A stretch of 27,244 nt of DNA, taken from IMG/VR virus record IMGVR_UViG_3300025645_000370, positions 1-27,244 of that record; one strand, given 5' to 3'. This document shows, in pieces, positions 1-6,313 of the stretch. The position numbers and the translations under genes are program-made. This DNA is from a virus. How positions within the stretch are numbered: position 1 is the stretch's first letter; each line of letters opens with the position of its first letter. The notes beneath the pieces were generated by a model that saw only the letters and a list, made by a program, of their open reading frames with translations, did not search any database and had not been told where the DNA came from.

Positions 1-10
1 TTTCATGCTA

Positions 11-778
11 TTATATTTTAGTTGTTAAATTGAAATTCTTGTTTACTACGAAGCCCGAAGTGTCATTTTTTGCCTCACCTTTGGCAATTAAACCTAAACA
101 AATGTTTTTTTGTCCAATCATAACTAAATCACTTTTATCACCATCTAGTACTACTTGACCTGAAAATAAGACGGGCAACTTTCCGTTAAAAACCACTGCA
201 GTATTAATCCCTTCTTTTATAGCTATTTTATAATCATTGTAGTTATCTTCCTTTCTACTAAAAGTTAGCGTATAATTAGGAGTATTTTTATATTTTAGGC
301 ACTTTCCGATTATAGCTGTATAATCATAAAAATGAACGTTTTTAGGTAATGTTTCTAAATTTAGCAAATCTCTATTAATTAGTTGACCAATCAGGTCTAT
401 ATCAGTTGTGCCGTTTAATCTAAAAAACACTTTTGCACCTTTAGCATTTTTTATAGCTTTATTAATTTCAAATGATAATTGTATTAAAAAATTACTCCTA
501 TCACCTACGTAATAATCTGCTTTATTCGTTCGGGCTTGTTGGACATTTGAGAATTTACCACGACCTGCCGTATAAAGACACGCTAGTAAACATCCTGCCG
601 AAGCTTTGGGGCAAAGATTTATACTTTTGAAATTCTGACGAGCTGGAGACATGTATAAAATGTATGAAATTTCTTTATTTTTAGCTGTTTTCGAATTGGT
701 AGTTCCTTTGCTCAAAAGTGCATTAACCCCGTAATTTTTTTTCGCTAGTTCCTTAATTGTTTTGATGTTTGCTTTCAT
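11..778 (-). CDS. gp88-family phage protein (function unknown)
   Basis: A 255-residue protein that I recognise as the phage 'gene product 88' family. Visible hallmarks are a three-cysteine cluster (C56, C63, C67) followed by AGRG, an R-x-x-K-A region near residue 83, and the segment RLNGTTDID near residue 119. The family has no established biochemical role as far as I know. Conserved clustered cysteines suggest a bound metal or iron-sulfur cluster, which is inference. It is the last gene of the left block and its start lies just past a strong terminator at 791-816, so expression depends on read-through or an unseen promoter. The start at 778 is preceded by the leader AACACACAAAGTT, like the leaders of the genes starting at 4405 and 10185. 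Confidence 0.75.
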   Translation of the reverse strand: MKANIKTIKELAKKNYGVNALLSKGTTNSKTAKNKEISYILYMSPARQNFKSINLCPKASAGCLLACLYTAGRGKFSNVQQARTNKADYYVGDRSNFLIQLSFEINKAIKNAKGAKVFFRLNGTTDIDLIGQLINRDLLNLETLPKNVHFYDYTAIIGKCLKYKNTPNYTLTFSRKEDNYNDYKIAIKEGINTAVVFNGKLPVLFSGQVVLDGDKSDLVMIGQKNICLGLIAKGEAKNDTSGFVVNKNFNLTTKI

Positions 779-790
779 AACTTTGTGTGT

Positions 791-816
791 TAAAAAGGGG
801 CTCTTGTCGAGCCCCT
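791..816 (-). terminator. Rho-independent terminator
   Basis: On the minus strand AGGGGCTC-GACAA-GAGCCCCT forms a perfect 8-bp stem with a 5-base loop, followed by TTTTT. It closes the transcript of the genes at 833-1262 and stands before the gp88-family gene. Confidence 0.85.
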
Positions 817-832
817 ATTATTAATATTATTT

Positions 833-1132
833 TTATCTTGTTTGTAGGGCTAAATTATAATTTTGCTTAAAATATTGTTTAACTTCCGTTAAGTTTCTTT
901 CCGATACTATTTTCGAAATTTCAGGTTTAACTTTGCCATCTAAAAATAGATAAATATTTATGTGAAAATATCGACCTTTGAGCCATCCCGATAAACAAAA
1001 ATAAGTATAATTATCATAGCTAGTGAAAGGTTCACTTTTGAAGTGCTCGATATTTTTATCGGCATTAATTTTGAACGCTATGTTTGCCAATTTTGTATAT
1101 TCCGTTGCGAAATTGTTTATTTTTGTAGTCAT
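833..1132 (-). CDS. Hypothetical protein, 99 aa
   Basis: I do not recognise this protein. It is rich in aromatic residues and Lys/Asn, has a central hydrophobic beta-type stretch (FHINIYLFLDG) and no signal peptide or clear motif. It lies between a mini membrane ORF (1164-1262) and a strong terminator (791-816), so it is probably the last gene of a short transcript starting near 1305. The ORF is clean, uses the region's typical codons, and no better start is visible. Confidence 0.6.
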   Translation of the reverse strand: MTTKINNFATEYTKLANIAFKINADKNIEHFKSEPFTSYDNYTYFCLSGWLKGRYFHINIYLFLDGKVKPEISKIVSERNLTEVKQYFKQNYNLALQTR

Positions 1133-1163
1133 AATATTTGCTTTTTAAGTTGTGATTAAATGA

Positions 1164-1262
1164 TTAGCGGTTAATTGCATTGTTTGCACCTTGTGTTTTT
1201 TTAAGTTTAACTATCAAGATAGTTGCGATTGTAACGATTGATAAAGAGATTAAAATTTCCAT
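1164..1262 (-). CDS. Mini membrane protein, 32 aa
   Basis: A 32-codon ORF. Residues 3-18 form one hydrophobic segment (ILISLSIVTIATILIV), followed by a basic stretch KLKK and a polar Asn-rich tail, the layout of a single-pass membrane peptide with a cytoplasmic basic flank. It is the first ORF after a candidate promoter with its -7 box at 1313-1320. Function unknown; phage mini membrane proteins of this kind can be inhibitors or holin-like, but nothing here shows that. The ORF could be chance, although a clean hydrophobic segment and its position directly behind a promoter argue for a real gene. Confidence 0.45.
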   Translation of the reverse strand: MEILISLSIVTIATILIVKLKKTQGANNAINR

Positions 1263-1294
1263 GTTTTAAAGGTTTTAATGATTATTATTATTTT

Positions 1295-1309
1295 TGTTCC
1301 TTTTGAACA
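1295..1309. promoter_or_regulatory. Operator-like palindrome TGTTC-N5-GAACA
   Basis: TGTTCCTTTTGAACA is a perfect 5-bp inverted repeat with a 5-base spacer. It lies where transcription from the adjacent candidate promoter (1313-1345) would begin, a typical place for repressor binding. The half-site also occurs in the iteron-like repeats and in the palindrome at 14323-14341. The binding protein is unknown. Confidence 0.35.
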
Positions 1310-1312
1310 GTA

Positions 1313-1345
1313 CAAACATATAACAAATAAGACTATAAACTACAA
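1313..1345 (-). promoter_or_regulatory. Candidate Bacteroidota-type promoter
   Basis: On the minus strand TATGTTTG (1320 to 1313) matches the -7 consensus TAnnTTTG; a TTG lies 22 bases upstream (1345-1343), slightly longer than the usual spacing. It would drive the genes at 1164-1262 and 833-1132. Weaker than the promoters at 2499, 4446, 6592 and 10608. Confidence 0.4.
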
Positions 1346-1478
1346 AAAAGTAATATTTTCGTTTAAGTGTATGATTTTACCGATGAACTACACAAAAAAG
1401 GGCAATAATCAAAAAGAAAATCAATAAACGGTAAAAATTCCTCAATGTACCTTAATTATGCGCACCTGTGAAAAAAAC

Positions 1479-1500
1479 ATCTTAATTATCCTAGTAAAAA
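1479..1500. repeat. 22-bp direct repeat, copy A
   Basis: This copy carries CTTAATTATCCTAGTAAAA in its core and matches the copy at 1723-1744 at 21 of 22 positions. A partial third copy (CTTAATTAT) sits at 1451-1459. The repeat is not in a conserved reading frame, so it acts as DNA or RNA, not as peptide. Confidence 0.75.
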
Positions 1501-1722
1501 GTGTTAAAGTTTATGCAACTTATCAACAATAAGAATTTTCTTACGTCTTAAAACCTTACTATCACTGCAATCTCGCTTCTAAGCGATTATTAACAATTAT
1601 TTAATATTAGGTCTCATTGGATGGCTGAAAGTGCCTAAAAAGCACCTTAAAATGCGAAATTGAGGTTATAAGATAGTTTAATTAAGCTATGAAACAAGGT
1701 AAAAGTATCACATACAAAAATA

Positions 1723-1744
1723 ATCTTAATTATCCTAGCAAAAA
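1723..1744. repeat. 22-bp direct repeat, copy B
   Basis: Same orientation as copy A at 1479-1500, with one difference (T to C after CCTAG). The two copies start 244 bp apart and bracket a hairpin-containing stretch in the gene-free region. Confidence 0.75.
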
Positions 1745-1899
1745 TATATTTTTTTTCGCTCGAAATTAGACGAGTAATAAATTACATTTGTAAATGTTAA
1801 AATATAGTGATATTGAAATAATTTAACACAAAAAGTTTGGAATTGACACTTTGTCATAAGTCGTAAGAAATTTCGGACAAACTGCCATATTGACACCGA

Positions 1900-2004
1900 C
1901 CCCCTTATATTGAACATACCCCCTTCTATTGAACATACGGGCAAATCACATACCCCCTTCTATTGAACGCTCGGAATATTTTCAACCCCCTTCTATTGAA
2001 CATA
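1900..2004. repeat. Four iteron-like repeats CCCCCTTCTATTGAACATA
   Basis: Four copies in the same orientation start at 1900, 1919, 1953 and 1986. The first two are directly abutting (19 bp); the later spacings are 34 and 33 bp. Copy 1 reads CCCCCTTATATTGAACATA and copy 3 ends in GAACGCT; copies 2 and 4 are identical. Repeats of this size, orientation and clustering are typical of iterons bound by a replication or partition protein, or of multiple operators. More divergent copies lie at 14287-14360. Confidence 0.8.
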
Positions 2005-2010
2005 CTAAAT

Positions 2011-2052
2011 AAAAAAAAGGATTAGCCAATTTATTTTTTTGTCTAATCCTTT
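2011..2052 (-). terminator. Rho-independent terminator
   Basis: On the minus strand AAAGGATTAG and CTAATCCTTT form a 10-bp stem around a 17-base AT-rich loop, followed by a run of eight T. It ends the transcript that carries the genes at 2086-2471 and shields the repeat array from it. Confidence 0.8.
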
Positions 2053-2085
2053 CAGAAGGCGATGATATACGGAAGTTAACTACAA

Positions 2086-2217
2086 TTATTTTTTTGCCTT
2101 CAAAACTTGCTCACTCAATACGTCTTGTATGTAGTTTTTTAAGTCCTTATTTGCAAGTACAGCCATCATTTTTAACGGCTGTACATCTTCTTCTTTAATG
2201 TCGATTAACTTTCTCAT
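2086..2217 (-). CDS. Ribbon-helix-helix-like mini-protein, 43 aa
   Basis: A 43-residue ORF whose pattern fits a minimal ribbon-helix-helix (Arc/MetJ-type) DNA-binding protein: an N-terminal strand-like RKLIDI, a helix with PLKMMAVLANK, and a second helix LKNYIQDVLSEQVLK ending in basic residues. Such proteins act as dimers binding short palindromes or direct repeats. The start codon overlaps the stop of the gene at 2217-2471 in a TAATG junction, so translation is coupled. It sits beside the iteron array and is a candidate for the protein that binds it. The fold is inferred from pattern only. Confidence 0.6.
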   Translation of the reverse strand: MRKLIDIKEEDVQPLKMMAVLANKDLKNYIQDVLSEQVLKAKK

Positions 2218-2471
2218 TATAGTACAGATTTAGAGTTAGGTAATCTATCAATATCTGTGTTATATGTCATCATAAAACCATCTGCTGTCATTCCTTTTCT
2301 TGCTCTTGAAATTAACACGTGTAGTTTTTTTAGTTCTTGAAATCTATTTGAATTTGCTTTACCTTCTTTAATCATCATTTGAAGATGTCTACCTAATCCT
2401 TTAAAAGATTTATTAATATCTTGTAAACTGCATTTGTAAAGGTCTAAATTTTGTAAGTCTTGAATTGTCAT
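2217..2471 (-). CDS. Hypothetical protein, 84 aa
   Basis: A small, basic, probably all-helical protein that I do not recognise. The start is placed at 2471 (MTIQDL) rather than at the in-frame ATG at 2501, because the -7 box of a strong promoter candidate lies at 2499-2506 and the upstream ATG would fall before the transcription start. It is the first gene of a two-gene transcript with the RHH-like mini-protein, ending at the terminator 2011-2052. Confidence 0.6.
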   Translation of the reverse strand: MTIQDLQNLDLYKCSLQDINKSFKGLGRHLQMMIKEGKANSNRFQELKKLHVLISRARKGMTADGFMMTYNTDIDRLPNSKSVL

Positions 2472-2498
2472 GATATTATAGTTTAAATTAATAATATT

Positions 2499-2531
2499 CA
2501 AATATATATTATATATATGATATACACAAGT
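2499..2531 (-). promoter_or_regulatory. Promoter, TTG-N20-TATATTTG
   Basis: On the minus strand ACTTGTG (2531 to 2525) is followed, 20 bases after its TTG, by TATATTTG (2506 to 2499), an exact match to the Bacteroidota -7 consensus TAnnTTTG. The implied transcript starts near 2493, about 20 bases before the ATG at 2471. ACTTGTG is shared with the promoters at 4446-4478 and 10608-10640. Confidence 0.7.
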
Positions 2532-2616
2532 ATTATTTAATAATAATTCAAAAAAGTTTTGCTACGCAATATGCCAACCCTCAAAATAACAGTAGTTAAC
2601 AATGTATAAAACCCAT

Positions 2617-2645
2617 AAAAAAAAACGGGTCTTATACTAACCGTT
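2617..2645 (-). terminator. Probable rho-independent terminator
   Basis: On the minus strand AACGG pairs with CCGTT around a 12-base loop, followed by nine T. The stem is short, but the T tract is long and the position just after the 59-aa gene (stop at 2659) fits. Confidence 0.6.
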
Positions 2646-2658
2646 GTATGCAATAAAA

Positions 2659-2838
2659 TTATGTGCAATCACATCTTTTATTACATCCTTTCCAATACCA
2701 AGTCCCACAATTTTTACATTCAACAGCATCTTCTTCCATAAATTTTTTAAATGCTTTAAAGCTTCGCCAATGAAACCAAGGTTTTTCTTTTTGTAAAAAT
2801 TGCTCTTTATCTTTTGTTATTACTGTTTCTAATTCCAT
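2659..2838 (-). CDS. Cys-rich zinc-ribbon-like mini-protein, 59 aa
   Basis: A 59-residue ORF. The N-terminal two thirds are charged and aromatic (KPWFHWRSFKAFKKF), and the C-terminus carries ECKNCGTWYWKGCNKRCDC, that is CxxC followed by C-x3-C-x-C. The five clustered cysteines look like a small zinc-binding site. The ATG is preceded by the same leader (AAACTTAAATTAAAAC) that precedes the genes starting at 3396 and 7622, and a terminator follows at 2617-2645, both of which support a real gene. Function unknown; binding of nucleic acid or protein is plausible. Confidence 0.6.
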   Translation of the reverse strand: MELETVITKDKEQFLQKEKPWFHWRSFKAFKKFMEEDAVECKNCGTWYWKGCNKRCDCT

Positions 2839-2865
2839 AATGTTTTAATTTAAGTTTCTTAATGA

Positions 2866-3396
2866 CTAATACCTTCCAGTATCAGCCATACGTTCAGCAT
2901 CCATTTTAAGCATCTTTAAGATAGGTTCAACCCTCTCGTTATACTTTGCCCTCAATTCCATCGGTAAAGTTCTGTAGACCTTCTCATTATCCGTTAAAAG
3001 CTCATCCTGCAACATTTCTACTTGTAAGTCCTTAGTAATATCCTTTGTGATGGTTCTAACGCTAGGCATTGAATTAGAGTTAAGAACACTCATAGCCCTG
3101 ATTAGTTTCTCCGCCAATTGATTTCTTAATGGATGGCGTTCATACGATGGATATATATTATTAGAGTTGTGTATAACCGTAGCATGGTCTCTATTGATTG
3201 GAATTCCAATTACCTCATAAGGAACTTTCTTGTCGAAGAACTTACGAGCCACCGCACAATAAACACTTCTAGCAATACAGTAATCTCTCTTTCTGGATTT
3301 GGTACTGATATCCATACCAGTCTCAATTAAAATGAATTCTACCATAGCATCTAAGGTAGTAAGGTCGTGCATTGTATTTTCTCTTGTGATTTTCAT
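2866..3396 (-). CDS. DnaA domain-IV-like DNA-binding protein
   Basis: A 176-residue protein whose first half matches the C-terminal DNA-binding domain of DnaA. Residues 39-80 contain a helical run with ARSVYCAVARKFF, and residues 67-81 read INRDHATVIHNSNNI, close to the DnaA signature GGRDHxTVxHA, with Arg, Asp, His and Thr kept. There is no AAA+ ATPase domain. Proteins of this kind in phages probably bind DnaA-box-like DNA and help recruit or block the initiator. The C-terminal half is helical and unknown. It follows the DUF932 gene after a terminator (3425-3449) and precedes the candidate origin region, which fits an origin-binding role (inference). Confidence 0.7.
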   Translation of the reverse strand: MKITRENTMHDLTTLDAMVEFILIETGMDISTKSRKRDYCIARSVYCAVARKFFDKKVPYEVIGIPINRDHATVIHNSNNIYPSYERHPLRNQLAEKLIRAMSVLNSNSMPSVRTITKDITKDLQVEMLQDELLTDNEKVYRTLPMELRAKYNERVEPILKMLKMDAERMADTGRY

Positions 3397-3424
3397 GATG
3401 TTTAATTTAAGTTTATTTTAAATA

Positions 3425-3449
3425 GGAAAAGGGAGTCTTTATGACTCCC
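3425..3449 (-). terminator. Rho-independent terminator
   Basis: On the minus strand GGGAGTC-ATAAA-GACTCCC is a perfect 7-bp stem followed by TTTT. It lies directly after the DUF932 gene, so the DnaA-like gene at 2866-3396 probably receives only read-through transcription, as no promoter match is visible in the gap. Confidence 0.8.
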
Positions 3450-3469
3450 GTTCCCAATGATTATTATTA

Positions 3470-4405
3470 TTAGACCATTTGAAGGGCATAGTTGAACGAT
3501 TTCTGGTTCTTGGTATACTTAGCACCAGTAAGCATTTGCTCCATATTCTTTGTATCGTCAGACGTATTACCTTCGTGAGTAGTGAAGGATGTAACTCCAG
3601 AGTGCAATCCCCACACATTCATTCCTTTGTCAGCAATCTCTTTTCTGATGTGATTACCTAACGCCTCAACTTGGTTTCGAGTTCTAGTTGAAGTCTCCTC
3701 GTTCAACATTTCAGGGCTAGTACCTAACACTCGCTCAATCATTAACGCTACATCCTTAGCATCTACTGGCACATCAGCCATCTTGTTATAAGTCTCGATT
3801 TGCTTTTCAGACTTAAATAAAGCCTCTTCGATAAGTGATGGAATAGCACTGATTTTCTCAGTTAAAGAATTCGTGTGACGGAATTTAGTTTGAGCCGACT
3901 TGTAGAAGGTGAAGAATTGGTTCATACAAGATGCAGTTCTATCTCCAATACCAACACTAAGACCCGTACTACCATCATTAGAATCGATGATAGTCACATA
4001 CTGAGTGATTTTATCACCTTTAACATTCGCTCCGTTATTCACTTCTAACTGAATAAAGACTCTTCTACCACCTTTCAAAGCACCAGCTTTCACGACTCTT
4101 AATGAGTCTCCGAAAGCCTCCATACCTTCAAGTACCAGAGCAATAATCTCAGCGTTCTGAGTAACTGTGTACCCTCCTTTTACAGTGTGAATAATCTCAC
4201 CTGACTTAGAGTTAAAAAGACCAAAATATTCAGACTCTATAGCAACTTTTTGCTCGTCAATAATTCCTGCTATTTCTGGAATAACTCTGTACCCGAAGAG
4301 AGGTAACTTTTCAATTGTGAAATCTAAATCGTAATCTAATAAGATACGTGCAGTTTCAGTGTTAATCCAATTTTGTTTTGCTGATTCATTTGAGTTGTAA
4401 GACAT
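3470..4405 (-). CDS. DUF932 phage/plasmid-like protein
   Basis: A 311-residue protein that I assign to the DUF932 (phage/plasmid-like, TIGR03299-type) family. Landmarks are SEYFGLFNSKSGEII near residue 78, a GGRRVFIQLEV strand near 110, and an SNDGSTGLSVG/RTASCMNQ segment near 142-162. The family occurs in phages and plasmids next to replication genes; its function is not established. It has its own promoter (4446-4478) and a terminator directly downstream (3425-3449), so it is a single-gene transcript, which suggests it is made in quantity or at a specific time. Confidence 0.8.
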   Translation of the reverse strand: MSYNSNESAKQNWINTETARILLDYDLDFTIEKLPLFGYRVIPEIAGIIDEQKVAIESEYFGLFNSKSGEIIHTVKGGYTVTQNAEIIALVLEGMEAFGDSLRVVKAGALKGGRRVFIQLEVNNGANVKGDKITQYVTIIDSNDGSTGLSVGIGDRTASCMNQFFTFYKSAQTKFRHTNSLTEKISAIPSLIEEALFKSEKQIETYNKMADVPVDAKDVALMIERVLGTSPEMLNEETSTRTRNQVEALGNHIRKEIADKGMNVWGLHSGVTSFTTHEGNTSDDTKNMEQMLTGAKYTKNQKSFNYALQMV

Positions 4406-4445
4406 AATTTGTGTGTTTTAATGTTATTGCTTCATTGCAACAGGA

Positions 4446-4478
4446 CAATATTACAACATCTTTTTTAATCTCACAAGT
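4446..4478 (-). promoter_or_regulatory. Promoter with ACTTGTGAGA element
   Basis: On the minus strand ACTTGTGAGA (4478 to 4469), 12 bases, then TTGTAATATTG ending at 4446. Its TTG lies 20 bases upstream of TAATATTG, one mismatch from the TAnnTTTG consensus. The same arrangement with identical spacing occurs at 10608-10640. It drives the DUF932 gene. Confidence 0.7.
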
Positions 4479-4507
4479 AAAATCAAGTTTATTTTTAATA
4501 TTTATGT

Positions 4508-4550
4508 AAAAAAATAGAGTCTGAAAGGTTAACAACTCCCCTCAGACCCT
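4508..4550 (-). terminator. Rho-independent terminator
   Basis: On the minus strand AGGGTCTGA pairs with TCAGACTCT (one G-T wobble) around a 17-base loop, followed by ATTTTTTT. It ends the transcript of the genes at 4764-6575. Confidence 0.8.
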
Positions 4551-4763
4551 ATAAACACAACAAACAAACAAATATAATAAAATAATAAAAAAAATACTCT
4601 TTGTCCAAATTTCAGTGGAATAGATGGTAGGAACCTTTACAATATCCTTTTATGGATTAGACCTACTTTATTTAACTTTTAACCTACATCTACAATAAAC
4701 ACAACTGCTGATACAGTTTATAAGCACCTAGGTTCTTAGGACTCACTTATCGTTTATCTTCAA

Positions 4764-4997
4764 TCAAAGAGCATCTTTCCCATATACTTCTTTTAATAAA
4801 GGATTCTCATCCATAAATCTATCAATTGCCCTCTTTATTCCTGCACAACCTTCGTACTCCTCACTCTCGATTAACTCCTCAATGTATTCTAATAGCATTG
4901 GGATTGACAATTCGAAACTCTGTAACTTATAGTAGTAAATAGCCTCATAAGTAGTTATAATTTCTTCTCTGCTTAAATCTGAAATGTCTATCTGCAT
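4764..4997 (-). CDS. Hypothetical protein, 77 aa
   Basis: A small, strongly acidic, probably all-helical protein (IEELIESEEYEG region) with no motif I recognise. Its start is two bases from the end of the 5'-3' exonuclease gene, so it is the last gene of that operon and is probably translated together with it. The A/T-rich leader CTAAAATTAAACTTATTTT precedes the ATG. The acidic character might suit a partner of a DNA enzyme, but nothing shows this directly. Confidence 0.6.
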   Translation of the reverse strand: MQIDISDLSREEIITTYEAIYYYKLQSFELSIPMLLEYIEELIESEEYEGCAGIKRAIDRFMDENPLLKEVYGKDAL

Positions 4998-4998
4998 T

Positions 4999-5661
4999 TT
5001 AAAATAAGTTTAATTTTAGTAGGCAATAGCATTGTATAAATCTTTCTCTAGCTTTATTTCTATAGATGTGACTGAATAAAGCAAACACCTCACGTACCAT
5101 ACCATACTCACTCTTGCCTGCCAGATTAGCCTCACACCACCTCTTACCATATCCCTTACAGTAGTTCACATTGTCTGCAGTATCACCAATAACCATCTGA
5201 CACCAGAAGTTGTACTGAGCCTCTTCTATTGAAGTCTCTATCCATTCTCTTTTGCGATAATTAAATATTTCACACGGAAATTGGAGGTAGTCTTTATCTA
5301 TTGATACACACACCATCTTATCCCCGTAGTGTTGAATATATTTCGCAACTAAATCATCAGTCTCTACTCCCCTTATGGAAAGAATGTCGTAGCTTAATAG
5401 TAATTCCTTCTTAACATCATCATACATTTTAGGTTTCTCTCCCCGTTGAGCCTTATACATAGGGTCTATGACCTTTCTGTAATTAGTTGGAGAAAATCCA
5501 CACAATATTATTTTCTTTACATAATATTTCCTCTTTACATGGTATATGATGTCTGCGAGGCGATGACCGAATCCGTCAACCGCCTCTTGAACATCCATTG
5601 CCCTAGATATGCTTTCGTAGACTAAAGAGTCAATATCAACTACAACAATCTTACTCTCCAT
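4999..5661 (-). CDS. 5'-3' exonuclease (FEN/T7 gp6-like)
   Basis: A 220-residue PIN-like/FEN-family nuclease. Metal-binding acidic residues sit where expected: D9 and D11 in VVVDID, E100, D102 and D103 in GVETDDL, D122 and D124 in SIDKDYLQF, and D160 and D163 in MVIGDTADNV, which opens the helix-3-turn-helix (to about residue 180). The YKAQRG segment near residue 69 fits the basic clamp. Such enzymes degrade DNA from 5' ends or remove flaps and RNA primers, consistent with its place among replication genes. The start overlaps the preceding dATP/dGTP diphosphohydrolase gene by 11 bases. Length is typical of phage members. Confidence 0.85.
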   Translation of the reverse strand: MESKIVVVDIDSLVYESISRAMDVQEAVDGFGHRLADIIYHVKRKYYVKKIILCGFSPTNYRKVIDPMYKAQRGEKPKMYDDVKKELLLSYDILSIRGVETDDLVAKYIQHYGDKMVCVSIDKDYLQFPCEIFNYRKREWIETSIEEAQYNFWCQMVIGDTADNVNYCKGYGKRWCEANLAGKSEYGMVREVFALFSHIYRNKARERFIQCYCLLKLNLF

Positions 5662-6313
5662 CTCTTCTCTCTAATATGTCTAATGCTATAAAATGAGCCT
5701 CCCTCCAAAATTCATACCCCTCGTCACTATTCATCCAATCGAAACAATGAATTATTCCACGACCTCGATACCAGTCTTCATCAAGATTAGGGGATTTTAA
5801 GTAGTTTTCAAAATAGTTTTTCATAAACGCCAGTCTAATATAGTCATCCTCGTCGCTCATAGCATATAACCACTCGTCAAACCAATCATCAAGGCTTGGC
5901 TTGGGCGTTGTTTCTTGCCCACAATCAATAGGGCAATTTACATCCATATTTCTAACGTCCATCTCACGCTCAATTTCCTTCTGGAGATTAGCTAATGCCC
6001 TCCAAGCTACCTTAGTTGAATGTCGTATTCCGTCCGTATCAAATGTTCCTGCATCAATTAAATGCCTAGCCAATGCATCCAATTCATCACCACTCTTGTC
6101 TCTATTCCAAAACAATGGTTGGTCTGGATTATGTTGGTCATTACCTACCTTTGAACATCTTGCAACATCCATTAATGCATCAGGAAAGTATTTAAGTACT
6201 CCTGAGTGAAGCGGAGTACTTTTTCTATAGGCGTGTTCACACCAAGGCTCTGCACCAGTTTCACACTCTTCTGTTCTTTTTTGGAAGTAATCTTCCACTA
6301 ATCTATTTGCCAT
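5651..6313 (-). CDS. dATP/dGTP diphosphohydrolase (MazZ-type domain)
   Basis: A 220-residue protein whose residues 36-118 match the all-alpha MazG-like domain described as dATP/dGTP diphosphohydrolase N-terminal (formerly DUF5664): GVLKYFPDALMDVA, then GNDQHNPDQPLFW, then KSGDELDALARHL, then HSTKVAWRALANLQKEIE. The acidic residues in GDELDA are the likely metal ligands. The MazZ enzyme of cyanophage S-2L cuts dGTP/dATP to the monophosphates and feeds 2-aminoadenine DNA synthesis; no PurZ or DatZ gene is visible here. The C-terminal half (131-220) is Trp- and acid-rich and unknown. It overlaps both neighbours by 11 bases, so expression is tightly coupled to the 5'-3' exonuclease. Confidence 0.75.
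   Translation of the reverse strand: MANRLVEDYFQKRTEECETGAEPWCEHAYRKSTPLHSGVLKYFPDALMDVARCSKVGNDQHNPDQPLFWNRDKSGDELDALARHLIDAGTFDTDGIRHSTKVAWRALANLQKEIEREMDVRNMDVNCPIDCGQETTPKPSLDDWFDEWLYAMSDEDDYIRLAFMKNYFENYLKSPNLDEDWYRGRGIIHCFDWMNSDEGYEFWREAHFIALDILERRDGE

Larger units (their letters stand above)
1263..2085. other. Gene-free candidate origin/control region
   Basis: About 820 bp with no credible gene on either strand. From right to left it holds a terminator (2011-2052), four iteron-like 19-bp repeats (1900-2004), two copies of a 22-bp direct repeat (1723-1744 and 1479-1500), the quasi-palindrome ATAGTTTAATTAAGCTAT near 1674, small hairpins at 1573-1586 and 1631-1645, a near-DnaA box TTATCAACA (1520-1528) and a promoter/operator cluster at 1295-1345. 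Together with the nearby DnaA-domain-IV-like gene this resembles a replication origin. That is inference from layout. Confidence 0.5.
4406..4763. other. 358-bp intergenic region
   Basis: Holds the promoter of the DUF932 gene (4446-4478), the terminator of the upstream replication transcript (4508-4550) and about 210 bp (4551-4763) of AT-rich sequence in which I find no start codon opening a usable frame on the minus strand. That stretch would be the 3' untranslated part of the transcript ending with the gene at 4764. Confidence 0.6.

Noticed and set aside
1500-1720. tRNA or known structured RNA in the gene-free region
   Set aside because: Hairpins are short and no cloverleaf or TPsiC-like segment is visible; may be non-coding RNA but not a recognised class.
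1735-1944. 69-codon minus-strand frame
   Set aside because: It runs through the iteron-like repeats and has no leader or composition like the real genes; chance frame.
1900-2004. CRISPR array
   Set aside because: The repeats are only 19 bp, two are directly abutting and the spacers are 14-15 bp with no cas genes; not a CRISPR.
3133-3330. Plus-strand frame opposite the DnaA-like gene
   Set aside because: Antisense shadow of a well-supported gene; no promoter or leader.
4569-4576. TATATTTG on the minus strand as a promoter
   Set aside because: Matches the -7 box but the nearest TTG is about 29 bases away, and it lies within the 3' untranslated stretch just before a terminator.
5651-6313. Complete 2-aminoadenine (Z-genome) pathway
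   Set aside because: Only the MazZ-type domain is present; no PurZ, DatZ or DpoZ in the window, and the domain also occurs in phages without Z-DNA.
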